64,000 bases of DNA, taken from assembly GCA_024690695.1 (NCBI GenBank), contig JAILOS010000076.1:1-64000 (forward strand). Direction: 5' to 3'. Shown here in pieces: positions 1 through 8,977 of the stretch (positions within the stretch are counted from its first letter, which is position 1; every line of letters begins with the position of its first letter). Source of the DNA: Oscillospiraceae bacterium. Its GTDB lineage: Bacteria > Bacillota_A > Clostridia > Oscillospirales > Oscillospiraceae. Under the pieces are notes generated by a model that made no database searches, was not told where the DNA came from, and saw only the letters and a list, made by a program, of their open reading frames with translations. The position numbers were made by a program, and so were the translations under genes.

Positions 1-941
1 TGCCCGCCGATGGCGGAGCGGAACGAGAGATCGAACGGCACCGACTGCGTGAAGACATACTTGTCCTGCACACGCAGCTTCTTGATGAGCATGGCGTGCT
101 GCGCCTCCGGCAGCTTGCCGTAGAGCCGGACGCGGACGGGCATCTCGCGCTTGCGCTTGGAGAGCATGGTGGACATCTTGTTGCGCAGGTCCTTGTCGCC
201 GCTGCTCTCGGCGGCGGAGAGAAACACGTCGGCATTGCGCGTGACCTCGACGATGACGGTCTGTGCGACGTTCTCCTTCTTCAGCAGCAGGGGCAGGAAG
301 TGGCGCACGAGCTGCGCCGTGAGCACGATCTTCTGCCGCCCGTCGACCTCGAAGGAGAGGTAGGCGGGCATGCGGTGCAGCTGGATGATCGCGAGACGCT
401 GCTGCTCTCCCCTGCCGAGGAAAGCCACAACGTTCTGCTCGCCGCTCCAGAGAAACGGCAGCGGCTGGTTCATGGAGATGATCTTCGGGAAGAGGAGATC
501 CTTGATATCGCCGAAGAGCTTTTTGCTCATCAGCTCGTCGACCTTGCTGATCTTCTTGAAGTCCAGAACGTCCACGCCCTTGTCGCGCAGATCGCTGCGG
601 ATCAGCTTCCACACGCTCTCCGCCAGCGCCTGCTGCTCGGAGGTGACGCGCAGGACCTGCTGGATCTGTTCCTCGGGCAAAAGGCCCGTGAGCACGTCGC
701 GCTTATCCGGCGTCAGCAGGGCGCTGTGCGTCAGGATCCCGATGCGGACGCGGTAGAATTCTTCGAGGTTCGACTGGTAGATCATCAGGAACTTCAGCCG
801 CTCGAGCAGGGGAACGCTGCTGTCGGCCGCTTCGAGGAGCACGCGCTCGTTGAAGGCCAGCCAGCTCAGCTCGCGGTTGACGTAGGTGCTCCGGTCGGCG
901 ACGGGTTCCGCGGCCGGGGCCTTTTTCTCTTTGACCGCCAT
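1..941 (-). CDS. ppk1: Polyphosphate kinase 1, N-terminal part (partial, runs off the left edge)
   Basis: Reversible transfer of ATP gamma-phosphate to inorganic polyphosphate. The first ~313 residues are visible; the catalytic C-terminal PLD-like domains lie outside the window. The start region reads YVNRELSWLAFNERVL around residues 19-34, the hallmark of the PPK1 N-terminal domain, followed by LLERLKFL and NLEEFYRVRIG. The ATG at 941 is only 2 nt downstream of the stop of the PPK2-family gene, so the two are surely co-transcribed from a promoter near 2504-2532. Pairing a PPK1 with a polyphosphate:AMP phosphotransferase suggests polyphosphate cycling linked to adenylate balance. Identification is firm; completeness of the gene cannot be judged. 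Confidence 0.95.
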   Translation of the reverse strand, partial: MAVKEKKAPAAEPVADRSTYVNRELSWLAFNERVLLEAADSSVPLLERLKFLMIYQSNLEEFYRVRIGILTHSALLTPDKRDVLTGLLPEEQIQQVLRVTSEQQALAESVWKLIRSDLRDKGVDVLDFKKISKVDELMSKKLFGDIKDLLFPKIISMNQPLPFLWSGEQNVVAFLGRGEQQRLAIIQLHRMPAYLSFEVDGRQKIVLTAQLVRHFLPLLLKKENVAQTVIVEVTRNADVFLSAAESSGDKDLRNKMSTMLSKRKREMPVRVRLYGKLPEAQHAMLIKKLRVQDKYVFTQSVPFDLSFRSAIGG

Positions 942-943
942 GC

Positions 944-2431
944 TTAACAACCTTTCGCTATTTTTTCGTCGATCGCTTTTTCAAGCGCGTCGATCAGAAT
1001 GCGCAGCGTCTTGAGACGGGCGTATTTCTTGTCGTTGGATTCGATGATGAACCAGGGGGCGTTTTCGGTGCTGGTCTTCTCCAGCATCTCGTCCACGGCC
1101 TCCTCGTAGAGCGGCCATTTTTCGCGGTTGCGCCAGTCCTCCTCGGTGAGCTTCCACTGCTTTTCGGGCGTGTTCTGGCGGTCGGTGAAGCGCTCGAGCT
1201 GCGTGTCCTGGTCGATGTGGATCCAGAACTTCAGCACGACGGCGCCCCAGTCGGTGAGCTGCCGCTCGAATTCGTTGATTTCGTTGAAGGCGCGCTTCCA
1301 GTCGTCCTCGGTGCAGAAGCCCTCAAGACGCTCGACCATCACGCGGCCGTACCAGGTGCGGTCGAAGATGCAGACGTGGCCGCTGCGCGGCAGTCTCGTC
1401 CAGAAGCGCCAGAGGTAGTGGCGCGCCAGCTCGTGCGGCTCGGGCGAGGCGATCGGCATCACGTCGCAGCCTCTCGGATCGAGCGCGCGGGCGATGCGGC
1501 GGATATTGCCGCCCTTGCCGGCCGCGTCCCAGCCCTCATAGCAGATCACGGCGGGGATCTTGAGGCGGTAGATCACGTTGTGCAGCTCGCTCAGCCGCCG
1601 CTGCAGACGCTTGAGCTCAGCGCGGTATTCCTCGTCGCTGACGGCGGGAGAGAGATCGACCTCGCTGAGCTTCTGCATTCTGACGAGAGGGAAATCCTCC
1701 TTGAAGGGCTTGCCGTTATACTTGCCCTCTTCCAGAGCCTTGTCGATCAGACCGACGAGGAGCTGCAGCGCGTCGCGGGCGGCCTCGCGCTTTTTGCCGC
1801 CGTTGAGCACGTGCCAGGGGAGGAGCTTTCCGGTTTTGTCCATGAAGTCCTCATAGGTCTCGGAAAACAGCTTGAACTCGCGGTGCTGCCACAGATCGTC
1901 CTCCGTCACGCGCCAGGCGGTCTCGTAATTGCTGCGCAGGGCGCTGATGCGTTTGCGCTGCTCGTCCTGGTCGATGTCGAGGAAGAGCTTCAGCACGAGA
2001 TAGCCGCCGTCGCGGAGCTGTCGCTCAAACTCGTTGACCGAGCGGATGCGCTCCTTGTACTGGTCCTTTGTAATCTCGCGGTGGAGGTATTTGCGCACGG
2101 CGCCCTCCATCCAGCCGGAGTCATAAAACATCAGCTTGCCGTTTTCGGGCAGCGCTTTGGCGTAGGGGTACAGGAAGGGATAGCGCTCCTCGGTCTCGGG
2201 TACGAGCACCGGGGAGAAGACGTTGTAGAATCTCGGGTCGAGCTCGCTGATCAGCTCGTTGATCAGGCTGCCCTTGCCTGCGGCGGCCCAACCCTCCACG
2301 AGCACGATGATCGGCAGCTTTTTCTCGCGGATGAGCTGCTGGCGGGAGAGGAGATGCTCGCGCAGCGCCTTGATCTCTTCCTTCAGAGCCTCGCTCTCCG
2401 CGGACTTGGTTTTCTTGTTTTCCTTTGCCAT
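944..2431 (-). CDS. pap: Two-domain PPK2-family polyphosphate:AMP phosphotransferase
   Basis: Predicted to phosphorylate AMP (or another nucleotide) with polyphosphate as donor. At 495 residues it is a fused double PPK2: Walker A EGWAAAGKG at residues 46-54 and EGWDAAGKGG at about 299-308. The C-terminal half has the intact lid/Walker B element DRTWYGR (357-363), whereas the N-terminal half has DSGWMEG at the equivalent place. This fits the known pattern of two-domain PPK2 proteins in which only the C-terminal domain is catalytic. The ATG at 2431 follows AAGGGGATC at a normal distance. First gene of a two-gene operon with ppk1 (2-nt gap). Family call is firm; AMP versus ADP as preferred acceptor is inferred from the two-domain architecture. 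Confidence 0.9.
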   Translation of the reverse strand: MAKENKKTKSAESEALKEEIKALREHLLSRQQLIREKKLPIIVLVEGWAAAGKGSLINELISELDPRFYNVFSPVLVPETEERYPFLYPYAKALPENGKLMFYDSGWMEGAVRKYLHREITKDQYKERIRSVNEFERQLRDGGYLVLKLFLDIDQDEQRKRISALRSNYETAWRVTEDDLWQHREFKLFSETYEDFMDKTGKLLPWHVLNGGKKREAARDALQLLVGLIDKALEEGKYNGKPFKEDFPLVRMQKLSEVDLSPAVSDEEYRAELKRLQRRLSELHNVIYRLKIPAVICYEGWDAAGKGGNIRRIARALDPRGCDVMPIASPEPHELARHYLWRFWTRLPRSGHVCIFDRTWYGRVMVERLEGFCTEDDWKRAFNEINEFERQLTDWGAVVLKFWIHIDQDTQLERFTDRQNTPEKQWKLTEEDWRNREKWPLYEEAVDEMLEKTSTENAPWFIIESNDKKYARLKTLRILIDALEKAIDEKIAKGC

Positions 2432-2503
2432 GAGAAGATCCCCTTTTCTGGAAGATTACCCGGGAAAAGCCCGGGCTCAAAGCAGAACCATCTATATTAA
2501 TTC

Positions 2504-2532
2504 ATATTACGACACGGGTTGTCTTAAGTCAA
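2504..2532 (-). promoter_or_regulatory. Sigma-A-type promoter for pap-ppk1
   Basis: On the minus strand, TTGACT (2527-2532) and TAATAT (2504-2509) are separated by 17 nt, about 70 nt upstream of the pap start. The intervening leader contains a small CCCGGG/CCCGGG hairpin (around 2459-2475) without a U-run. Confidence 0.6.
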
Positions 2533-2546
2533 TAAAAACTCGCCGG

Positions 2547-2586
2547 AAAAAAGAAGGCGGCGGCAGCCTGTCTGGGCTGCCGCCGC
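2547..2586 (-). terminator. Intrinsic terminator of the alpha-hydroxyacid oxidase gene
   Basis: A 12-bp perfect stem (GCGGCGGCAGCC with its complement, 2557-2586) lies 15 nt beyond the stop codon at 2601 and, on the minus strand, is followed by CTTC and six Ts (2547-2552). It insulates the unit from the pap promoter just downstream. Confidence 0.85.
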
Positions 2587-2600
2587 GGGAAAAACGAGAA

Positions 2601-3617
2601 TCAGAGCCAGAGGTTCTTCCGGCTGATATCCTTCAGAGAGGCGGTTCCGCACATCGTCATCGTCGAGCGCAGCTCGCCGACGATCTTGTCCAAGTACACG
2701 CGGAAGCCCTCTTCGCCGCCGCCGTAGATCATGTTCAGGATCGGCCGGCCGATCAGCACGGCGTCGGCGCCGAGCGCGAGCGCGCGGAACACGTCCAGAC
2801 CCGAACGGATGCCGCCGTCGACAAAGATCGTCAGCTTGCCCTTGACGGCCTCGACGATGGAGGGGAGCACCTCGGCGGTGGACGGCGTGCCGCCCTGAAC
2901 GCGCCCGCCGTGGTTGGAAACGACGATCGCGGAGGCGCCGGCTTCATAAGCCTTCAGCGCGCCGCCGGGAGTCATGATGCCCTTGATGATAAAGGGGAGC
3001 TTCGCGTAATCGATGATCTCGCGCATCTCCTCGACCGACTTGCTGCCGGCGTTTGGATTGAGCTTTTTGAGGAAGGGCAGACCGGCGCCGTCAACGTCCA
3101 TCGCCGCGGCGAAGACGCCCCTGGCCTTCACGATATCGAGCTTTTCGAACACGAATTCCTTGTTCCAGGGTTTGATCGTCGGGATGCCGAGACCGCCGAC
3201 CTTCGCCATGTCCTCCACGGCGCTCTTCATGATCTCGGGATCGACGCCGTCGCCCGTCATCGCGCACACGCCGTATTCGGCCGCGGCCTTGACCAGCACG
3301 GCGTTATAGCTCTGATCCTTGTAGAGCGGGCCGTAGTGCATATCGACAGACCCGAGCGGCGCGGCAAAGATCGGCGCGCTGAAGCGGCGGCCGAGAAACT
3401 CGAAGCTGACGTCGGGGTCGACGTTGGCGCAGAGCGTGTCCATGTTGACGCACAGCTCCTGCCATTTTTCATAGTTGCGCGAGGCGACGGCGCCGGGGTA
3501 TTTGCAGCCGGGGCCGGGCATGGTGTTGCCGCAGGCGCGGCCGTTGCAGACGGGGCAGTTTTTGCAGTACGGGCCGACTTTGTCCCGGGCCGCTTCGTGG
3601 ATCTCCTGATAGGTCAC
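2601..3617 (-). CDS. FMN-dependent alpha-hydroxy-acid oxidizing protein (LldD/lactate oxidase family)
   Basis: A 338-residue member of the FMN-dependent alpha-hydroxyacid dehydrogenase/oxidase TIM-barrel family. Visible family features are APIFAAPLG, the lysine-containing strand FIIKGIMTPG, the catalytic SNHGGR and the FMN-phosphate region DGGIRSG...LALGADAVLIGRP. The N-terminus instead begins with a cysteine cluster (Cys18, 21, 24, 29 and 38), absent from classical lactate or glycolate oxidases and suggestive of a metal or Fe-S site. It starts with GTG at 3617 behind AAAGGAG. Monocistronic, with its own promoter and terminator. Substrate unknown; lactate is only a guess. Confidence 0.85.
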   Translation of the reverse strand: MTYQEIHEAARDKVGPYCKNCPVCNGRACGNTMPGPGCKYPGAVASRNYEKWQELCVNMDTLCANVDPDVSFEFLGRRFSAPIFAAPLGSVDMHYGPLYKDQSYNAVLVKAAAEYGVCAMTGDGVDPEIMKSAVEDMAKVGGLGIPTIKPWNKEFVFEKLDIVKARGVFAAAMDVDGAGLPFLKKLNPNAGSKSVEEMREIIDYAKLPFIIKGIMTPGGALKAYEAGASAIVVSNHGGRVQGGTPSTAEVLPSIVEAVKGKLTIFVDGGIRSGLDVFRALALGADAVLIGRPILNMIYGGGEEGFRVYLDKIVGELRSTMTMCGTASLKDISRKNLWL

Positions 3618-3664
3618 GGTTGACCACTCCTTTATCTGTTATTGTGTTTGGTAAGCTGCCTTCT

Positions 3665-3693
3665 ATTATGACGCAGGAAGGCTCCGCTGTCAA
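3665..3693 (-). promoter_or_regulatory. Promoter of the alpha-hydroxyacid oxidase gene
   Basis: Minus strand TTGACA (3688-3693), 17-nt spacer, CATAAT (3665-3670); about 48 nt upstream of the GTG start. Confidence 0.65.
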
Positions 3694-3708
3694 TGGCAGG
3701 CTTTTCCG

Positions 3709-4599
3709 TCAAGCGAGCCCGGTGCCGTCGAAGGCCGGGATCTGCTCGGTTCCGGCGGCCTCCGGCTCCTGCCAGTAGCCGCTGCGGACGCCGCGGCGCC
3801 GCGCGTAGCTGAGCATTCGCTCGCTGAGCTCCCGGTCGACCGTCTTCTGCAAAGCCGGAAAGCGCTCGAGACCGGGCATCGGCGTGTACTGGCTCATCAG
3901 CGAAAAGAGCACGCTGTCCTCCGGAAACTCATCGACGACGAAATCAATGACCTCCATCGTGTTCAGGTCCTCCTCAGGCAGGATCAGATGGCGGATCAGC
4001 ACGCCCGAGCGCAGCAGCCCGTCGTCCCCGAGCACGTAGGGCCCGGTCTGCCGGAACATCTCGCGGATCGCCTCGGCGGCGCGGAGCGGGTAATCCGGCG
4101 CGCGGGAATAGCGGGCGGCCGGCTCGCTTTTCCCGTATTTCATATCCGGCATGTAGATCTGCACAAGCCCCTCCAGACGCTTGAGCGTTTCGACCTTCTC
4201 GTAGCCGCTGCTGTTCCAGACGACCGGAATGCCGAGCTCGAGCCCTTCGAGCGCCTGCGCGATCGGCCGGGCGAAGTGACTGGGCGTGACGAGATTGATG
4301 TTGTGAACGCCCTGATCGCGAAGCCGCAGGAAAAGCTCGCGCAGCGCCTGAACGCTCAGCATTCTGCCGCCGGAGACGCGGCTGATCTCCCGGTTTTGAC
4401 AGTACACGCAGCCGAGCGAGCAGCCGGTGAAGAACACCGCGCCGGAGCCCCTCTCGCCGCTGATGCAGGGCTCCTCGCCGAAGTGCGGCGCGGCCCGCGC
4501 GACGCACGGCAGGGAAGGGCTGGCGCACACGCCGGCGCTCACCGACGGAGCGCGCAGACAGCCGCATTCACGGGGACAATCTCTGCAGATCCATTCCAT
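3709..4599 (-). CDS. Radical SAM protein, PflX-like (pyruvate-formate-lyase-activase related, COG1313)
   Basis: A 296-residue radical SAM enzyme with the cluster motif CxxxCxxC at Cys60, Cys64 and Cys67 (FTGCSLGCVYCQN). A preceding cysteine-rich N-terminus (Cys5, 8, 12, 14, 25, 32, 45) may carry an accessory metal site. The segments NLVTPSHF, VVWNSSGYE and YMPDMKYG are typical of the PflX/COG1313 branch, whose substrate is unknown. No glycyl-radical enzyme is adjacent, so a glycyl-radical activase role is not supported by context. The ATG at 4599 follows GGGAGG. It has its own promoter, divergent from trmL. Confidence 0.85.
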   Translation of the reverse strand: MEWICRDCPRECGCLRAPSVSAGVCASPSLPCVARAAPHFGEEPCISGERGSGAVFFTGCSLGCVYCQNREISRVSGGRMLSVQALRELFLRLRDQGVHNINLVTPSHFARPIAQALEGLELGIPVVWNSSGYEKVETLKRLEGLVQIYMPDMKYGKSEPAARYSRAPDYPLRAAEAIREMFRQTGPYVLGDDGLLRSGVLIRHLILPEEDLNTMEVIDFVVDEFPEDSVLFSLMSQYTPMPGLERFPALQKTVDRELSERMLSYARRRGVRSGYWQEPEAAGTEQIPAFDGTGLA

Positions 4600-4668
4600 G
4601 TTGACCTCCCGAAAAGCCGCAGGGCATTCCTTGGCAAATTGACCATAAAACGGGGCTCATCCGCATGG

Positions 4669-4697
4669 ATTATACCGCAGATTTGTACAAGTTGCAA
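4669..4697 (-). promoter_or_regulatory. Promoter of the radical SAM gene
   Basis: Minus strand TTGCAA (4692-4697), 17-nt spacer, perfect TATAAT (4669-4674). It is back to back with the promoter of trmL. Confidence 0.7.
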
Positions 4698-4743
4698 GAA
4701 TCGTTAAAAATTGAAAAATAGTGCATGATTTTTTGATTATTTA

Positions 4744-4752
4744 TGCTAAAAT
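4744..4752 (+). promoter_or_regulatory. Extended -10 promoter for trmL-pgk-tpiA-gpmI
   Basis: TGCTAAAAT: an extended -10 element (TG at 4744-4745, TAAAAT at 4747-4752) in an AT-rich stretch with no good -35 at 17 nt. It lies 57 nt upstream of trmL and is the only promoter-like signal before the glycolytic genes. Confidence 0.5.
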
Positions 4753-4808
4753 AGTTTCGGCAATCGGAAAACGGTACTTTTTCACCCGTTTGGAAGGGAG
4801 AACCGGAC

Positions 4809-5294
4809 ATGCTGAATATCGTTCTGCACGAGCCGGAGATCCCGCACAACACCGGCGCAGTCGCCCGTACCTGCGCGGCGACCGGAGCCAGGCTCCATCT
4901 GATCCGCCCGCTGGGCTTTGACATCTCCGATAAAATGGTCAAGCGCTGCGGATTGGACTACTGGTATCTGGTCGAAATCTTCGTCTACGACGATTTGGAC
5001 GACTACTTCGCCAAAAACGGCGACGAAGGTCTGTTCCTCGCCACCACGAAGGCCCCGCGTTCGTACGCGCAGGCCGATCTGAGCGGCGACGTGACGCTGA
5101 TGTTCGGAAAAGAAACGGCGGGACTGCCGGAATGGCTGCGTGAAAAATACCGCGACCGCTGCATCCGCATCCCCATGGTCAGCGAGGCGAGAAGCCTCAA
5201 CCTTTCCAACTCCGTGGCCGTGCTGGCCTACGAGGCGCTCCGACAGCAGGGATTTCCCGGCCTGCTTGCGGAGGGCTCCATGTCAGCGCGATAA
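4809..5294 (+). CDS. trmL: tRNA (cytidine(34)-2'-O)-methyltransferase
   Basis: SPOUT-class methyltransferase that 2'-O-methylates the wobble nucleotide of certain leucine tRNAs. The 161-residue length is typical. All three SPOUT motifs are visible: PEIPHNTGAVARTC at residues 9-22, the glycine-rich LMFGKETAGLPEWL, and RIPMVSEARSLNLSNSVAVLAYEALRQ forming the SAM-binding trefoil knot. The ATG follows TGGAAGGGAG. Only 29 nt separate it from pgk, so it probably leads the glycolytic transcript; this looks like chromosomal economy rather than a functional link. Confidence 0.93.
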   Translation: MLNIVLHEPEIPHNTGAVARTCAATGARLHLIRPLGFDISDKMVKRCGLDYWYLVEIFVYDDLDDYFAKNGDEGLFLATTKAPRSYAQADLSGDVTLMFGKETAGLPEWLREKYRDRCIRIPMVSEARSLNLSNSVAVLAYEALRQQGFPGLLAEGSMSAR

Positions 5295-5323
5295 AAAAGA
5301 ATTTCATTTAAGGAGGAAGCCCC

Positions 5324-6589
5324 ATGAATTATAACAAGAAAACCATTTACGACGTAGACGTAAAAGGCAAAAAGGTCCTTCTCCGCTGCGATTTCAACGT
5401 TCCCCAGAACAAGGAGACCGGCGAGATCACCAGCGACAAGCGCATCGTCGCCGCCCTGCCCACCATCCGCTATCTGCTCGACAACGGCGCCGCCGTCATC
5501 GCCTGCTCCCACCTCGGCAAACCCGTCGCCACCTTCGAGAGCTTTGTGAAAAAGCAGGTCGAGAAGGGCAAGAACGAGGCCGACGTGACCCGCGAATCCT
5601 GGGAAAAATCCCTCCGCAAGCTGACCCTCGCCCCCGTGGCGAAGCATCTGGGCGAGCTGCTCGGCCGGGAGGTCATCTTCGCCGCCGACACCGTCGGTCC
5701 CGACGCGCAGGCGAAGGCCGCCGCGCTGCAGCCGGGCCAGATCATGCTGCTCGAGAATCTGCGCTTTGAAAAGGGCGAGACCAAGAACGATCCCGCGCTG
5801 GCGAAGAAGCTGGCCGACATGGCCGAGCTCTACGTGTCCGACGCGTTCGGCACCGTGCACCGCGCGCACGCCTCCACGGCCGGCGTCGCCGCCTATCTGC
5901 CCGCCGTCAGCGGCCTGCTGGTCGCCAAAGAGCTGTCCGTCATGGGCAAGGCGCTGGACGATCCCAAACGTCCCTTCGTGGCTGTGCTCGGCGGCGCGAA
6001 GGTCTCCGACAAGATCGCCGTTATCAATAACCTGCTCGAAAAGGCCGACACCATCATCATCGGCGGCGGCATGGCCTACACCTTCAAAAAGGCGCAGGGC
6101 TTCGAGATCGGCAAGTCCCTGCTGGAGGCTGACCGTCTTGACTACGCCCGCGACATGATCGCGAAGGCCGAGGCGAAGGGCGTGAAGTTCCTGCTCCCGG
6201 TCGACAACCTCTGCGCGGCCGAATTCTCCGCCGAGGCCGAGCCCGTCCTGGTCGAGGGAAACATCCCCGAGGATCTGATGGGCATGGATATCGGCCCGAA
6301 GACAGTCGAGATCTTCTCCGCGGCCGTCAAGGGCGCCGGAACGATCGTCTGGAACGGACCGATGGGCGTGTTTGAGTTCGACGCTTTTGCCGGCGGCACG
6401 AAGGCGATGGCCAAGGCCCTGGCCGAGAGCGGCGCCGTTACCATCGTCGGCGGCGGCGATTCCGCGGCCGCGGTCGAAAAGCTCGGCTTTGCCGACCGGA
6501 TCACCCACATTTCCACCGGCGGCGGCGCGTCTCTGGAGTTCCTCGAAGGCAAGGAGCTGCCGGGCGTGGCCTGCCTGCTCGACAAGTAA
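5324..6589 (+). CDS. pgk: Phosphoglycerate kinase
   Basis: Interconverts 1,3-bisphosphoglycerate/ADP and 3-phosphoglycerate/ATP in glycolysis. Recognised from LLRCDFNVP (substrate loop), [17 protein letters not shown], the hinge/nucleotide region [11 protein letters not shown] and the C-terminal [13 protein letters not shown] and [15 protein letters not shown]. At 421 residues it is about 25 longer than most bacterial enzymes because of a charged insertion after SHLGKP (residues ~68-97, before LAPVAKHL). The start is fixed by AAGGAGGAAGCCCC. First of pgk-tpiA-gpmI; gap and eno are not adjacent here. Confidence 0.97.
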   Translation: MNYNKKTIYDVDVKGKKVLLRCDFNVPQNKETGEITSDKRIVAALPTIRYLLDNGAAVIACSHLGKPVATFESFVKKQVEKGKNEADVTRESWEKSLRKLTLAPVAKHLGELLGREVIFAADTVGPDAQAKAAALQPGQIMLLENLRFEKGETKNDPALAKKLADMAELYVSDAFGTVHRAHASTAGVAAYLPAVSGLLVAKELSVMGKALDDPKRPFVAVLGGAKVSDKIAVINNLLEKADTIIIGGGMAYTFKKAQGFEIGKSLLEADRLDYARDMIAKAEAKGVKFLLPVDNLCAAEFSAEAEPVLVEGNIPEDLMGMDIGPKTVEIFSAAVKGAGTIVWNGPMGVFEFDAFAGGTKAMAKALAESGAVTIVGGGDSAAAVEKLGFADRITHISTGGGASLEFLEGKELPGVACLLDK

Positions 6590-6613
6590 TCAATCAGAAA
6601 CGGAGAGAACGAC

Positions 6614-7387
6614 ATGAACAGAAAATATCGCAAGACCGTCATCGCGGGCAACTGGAAGATGAACATGACCGCTTCCGAGATCAAGCCCTTTATCGAGAAT
6701 CTGAAAGAGCAGCTGCCGAAGACGCGCGCCTGCGAGCTCGTGATCTGCTCGCCCGCCGTGATGCTGCCCGCGCTGATCAAGGCCGGCAAGGAAATCAAGC
6801 TCGGCTGCGGCGGACAGGACGTCTCCCGCTATGAGAAGGGCGCCTACACCGGCGAGATCTCCGCAGCCCAGCTGGCCGATATCGGCGCGAAATACTGCAT
6901 CGTCGGCCATTCCGAGCGCCGCCAGTACCACGGCGAGGACGATATGCTCGTCAACGCGAAGGCGAAGGCTCTGCTGGCGAAGAACATCATCCCGATCATC
7001 TGCGTCGGCGAAAGCCTTGAGCAGCGTGAGGCAAACCTGACGATGGAGTACGTGAGCTACCAGGTCAAGGCCGCCCTGAACGGCATCGACGCCGCTCAGC
7101 TCCGCCGCTGCGTCATCGCCTACGAGCCCATCTGGGCCATCGGCACCGGCAAGACCGCCACGTCCGAACAGGCGCAGGAGGTCTGCGAGGGCATCCGCGC
7201 CGTCATCCGCAAGATGTACGGGGCCCGTCCCGCGCGCGCCGTCAGCATCCTCTACGGCGGCAGCATGAACGCCAAGAACGCGGCCGAGCTGCTGGCGCAG
7301 CCCGACATCGACGGCGGCCTGATCGGCGGCGCTTCCCTCAAGCCGGCCGACTTTGCCCAGATCGTCGCCGCTTCCAACCAGGACTGA
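6614..7387 (+). CDS. tpiA: Triose-phosphate isomerase
   Basis: Interconverts dihydroxyacetone phosphate and glyceraldehyde 3-phosphate. The 257-residue TIM barrel has all catalytic elements: AGNWKMN (catalytic Lys), VGHSERRQYHGED (catalytic His), AYEPIWAIGTGKTAT (catalytic Glu and phosphate-gripping loop) and YGGSMN near the end. The ATG follows GGAGAGAACGAC, 24 nt after pgk, and gpmI begins 54 nt downstream, indicating one transcript. Confidence 0.98.
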   Translation: MNRKYRKTVIAGNWKMNMTASEIKPFIENLKEQLPKTRACELVICSPAVMLPALIKAGKEIKLGCGGQDVSRYEKGAYTGEISAAQLADIGAKYCIVGHSERRQYHGEDDMLVNAKAKALLAKNIIPIICVGESLEQREANLTMEYVSYQVKAALNGIDAAQLRRCVIAYEPIWAIGTGKTATSEQAQEVCEGIRAVIRKMYGARPARAVSILYGGSMNAKNAAELLAQPDIDGGLIGGASLKPADFAQIVAASNQD

Positions 7388-7441
7388 ACCATTAAGGACG
7401 GGGCGGCCATGCCGCTCCGTCCGGTCTGTAAGGAGCTAACG

Positions 7442-8956
7442 ATGAAGAAAAAAGCCATACTCGTCATCCTCGACGGCTTCGGCATCGCACCGCCGACCGC
7501 CGGCAACGCGATCGCCCAGGCGCACAAGCCGAATCTCGACCGCCTTTTTGCCGAATACCCGCACACGCAGCTTCAGGCCTCCGGGCTGGACGTCGGCCTG
7601 CCCGAGGGACAGATGGGCAATTCCGAGGTCGGCCACACCAATATCGGCGCCGGCCGCGTGGTGTTCCAGATCCTGCCCAAAATGAGCCAGGAGATCAAAA
7701 CCGGCCGCTTCTTTGAAAACGAGGTCTATATCAAGGCCATGGAGGACGCCAGAGCGGCCGAACGGCCTCTGCACGTGCTCGGTCTGCTGTCCGACGGCGG
7801 CGTGCACAGCCACATCGAGCATATCTTCGCGCTGCTGGATATGGCCAAACAGCGCGGCCTGCGCCGCGTCTACGTCCACGCCTTCCTCGACGGACGCGAC
7901 GTTCCGCCGCAGAGCGGAGCGGGCTTCGTCAAGCGCCTGCAGGACAAGTGCGCGGAGCTCGGAAACGCCCGCATCGCCACCGTCCAGGGCCGCTTCTGGG
8001 GCATGGACCGCGATAAGCGCTGGGACCGCGTCGAGGCCGGCTACAACGCGATCGTCTGCGGCGAGGGCGTCCACGATCCGGACGCCGTGCACGCGGTCGA
8101 GGCAAGCTACGCCGAGGGCGTCACGGACGAATTCGTCAAGCCCGTCGTCGTCTGCCCCGAGGGAACGGTCAGTCAGGGCGACAGCGTGATCTTCATGAAC
8201 TTCCGCCCCGACCGGGCCAGAGAGATGACCTGGGCGCTGAATCTGCCCGATTTTGAAGGCTTCGAGCGCAAAAAGAAGGTCTTCCCGCTCAGCTACGTCT
8301 GCACCGCACAGTACGACGAGACGCTGACGCTGCCGATCGCGTACCCGCCGGAGGAGCTGGTCAACACGCTCGGCGACTATATCAGCGCTCACGGGCTCAG
8401 GCAGTTCCGCGTCGCCGAAACCGAGAAGTACGCGCACGTCACCTTCTTCTTCAACGGAGGCGTCGAAAAGCAGTTCGAGGGAGAGGACCGCTGCCTTGTT
8501 CCTTCGCCGAAGGAGTTCCCGACCTATGATCTCGTGCCGCAGATGAGCGCGGCGAAGGTGGCCGACAAGCTGATCGAGGCCATCGCCTCCGACCGCTACG
8601 CGGTGATCGTCTGCAATTTCGCCAACTGCGACATGGTCGGACACACCGGCGTCATGGAGGCCGCCGTCCGCGCGGTCGAAGCGGTGGACGAGGCCGTCGG
8701 CCGCGTGCTCGATGAGGTCGCGCGCCATGACGACGCCGTGCTGATGCTCACTGCCGACCACGGCAACGCCGACGTGATGTTCGACGAAACCGGCAAGGTA
8801 AACACCGCCCACACGACGAATCCCGTGCCCTTCCTCGTCCGCGAGAAGGGAATCGCGCTGCGCCCGGGCCGTCTGGCCGATATCGCGCCGACGATCCTGC
8901 GCACGATCGGCCTTGAACAGCCCGCCGAAATGACCGGCGAGAGCCTGATCGTCTGA
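7442..8956 (+). CDS. gpmI: 2,3-bisphosphoglycerate-independent phosphoglycerate mutase
   Basis: Converts 3-phosphoglycerate to 2-phosphoglycerate using two metal ions in an alkaline-phosphatase-like fold. The 504-residue length is standard. Visible motifs are VILDGFG (first metal Asp, residue 11), GQMGNSEVGHTNIGAGR with the phosphoserine Ser61, FLDGRDVPP, FMNFRPDRARE and TADHGNAD. I chose the ATG at 7442, directly behind AAGGAGCTAAC; an in-frame ATG 33 nt upstream lacks a good ribosome-binding site. Last gene of the glycolytic unit, followed by a terminator. Confidence 0.97.
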   Translation: MKKKAILVILDGFGIAPPTAGNAIAQAHKPNLDRLFAEYPHTQLQASGLDVGLPEGQMGNSEVGHTNIGAGRVVFQILPKMSQEIKTGRFFENEVYIKAMEDARAAERPLHVLGLLSDGGVHSHIEHIFALLDMAKQRGLRRVYVHAFLDGRDVPPQSGAGFVKRLQDKCAELGNARIATVQGRFWGMDRDKRWDRVEAGYNAIVCGEGVHDPDAVHAVEASYAEGVTDEFVKPVVVCPEGTVSQGDSVIFMNFRPDRAREMTWALNLPDFEGFERKKKVFPLSYVCTAQYDETLTLPIAYPPEELVNTLGDYISAHGLRQFRVAETEKYAHVTFFFNGGVEKQFEGEDRCLVPSPKEFPTYDLVPQMSAAKVADKLIEAIASDRYAVIVCNFANCDMVGHTGVMEAAVRAVEAVDEAVGRVLDEVARHDDAVLMLTADHGNADVMFDETGKVNTAHTTNPVPFLVREKGIALRPGRLADIAPTILRTIGLEQPAEMTGESLIV

Positions 8957-8977
8957 ATCCGTCCAAAACGTGAACTG

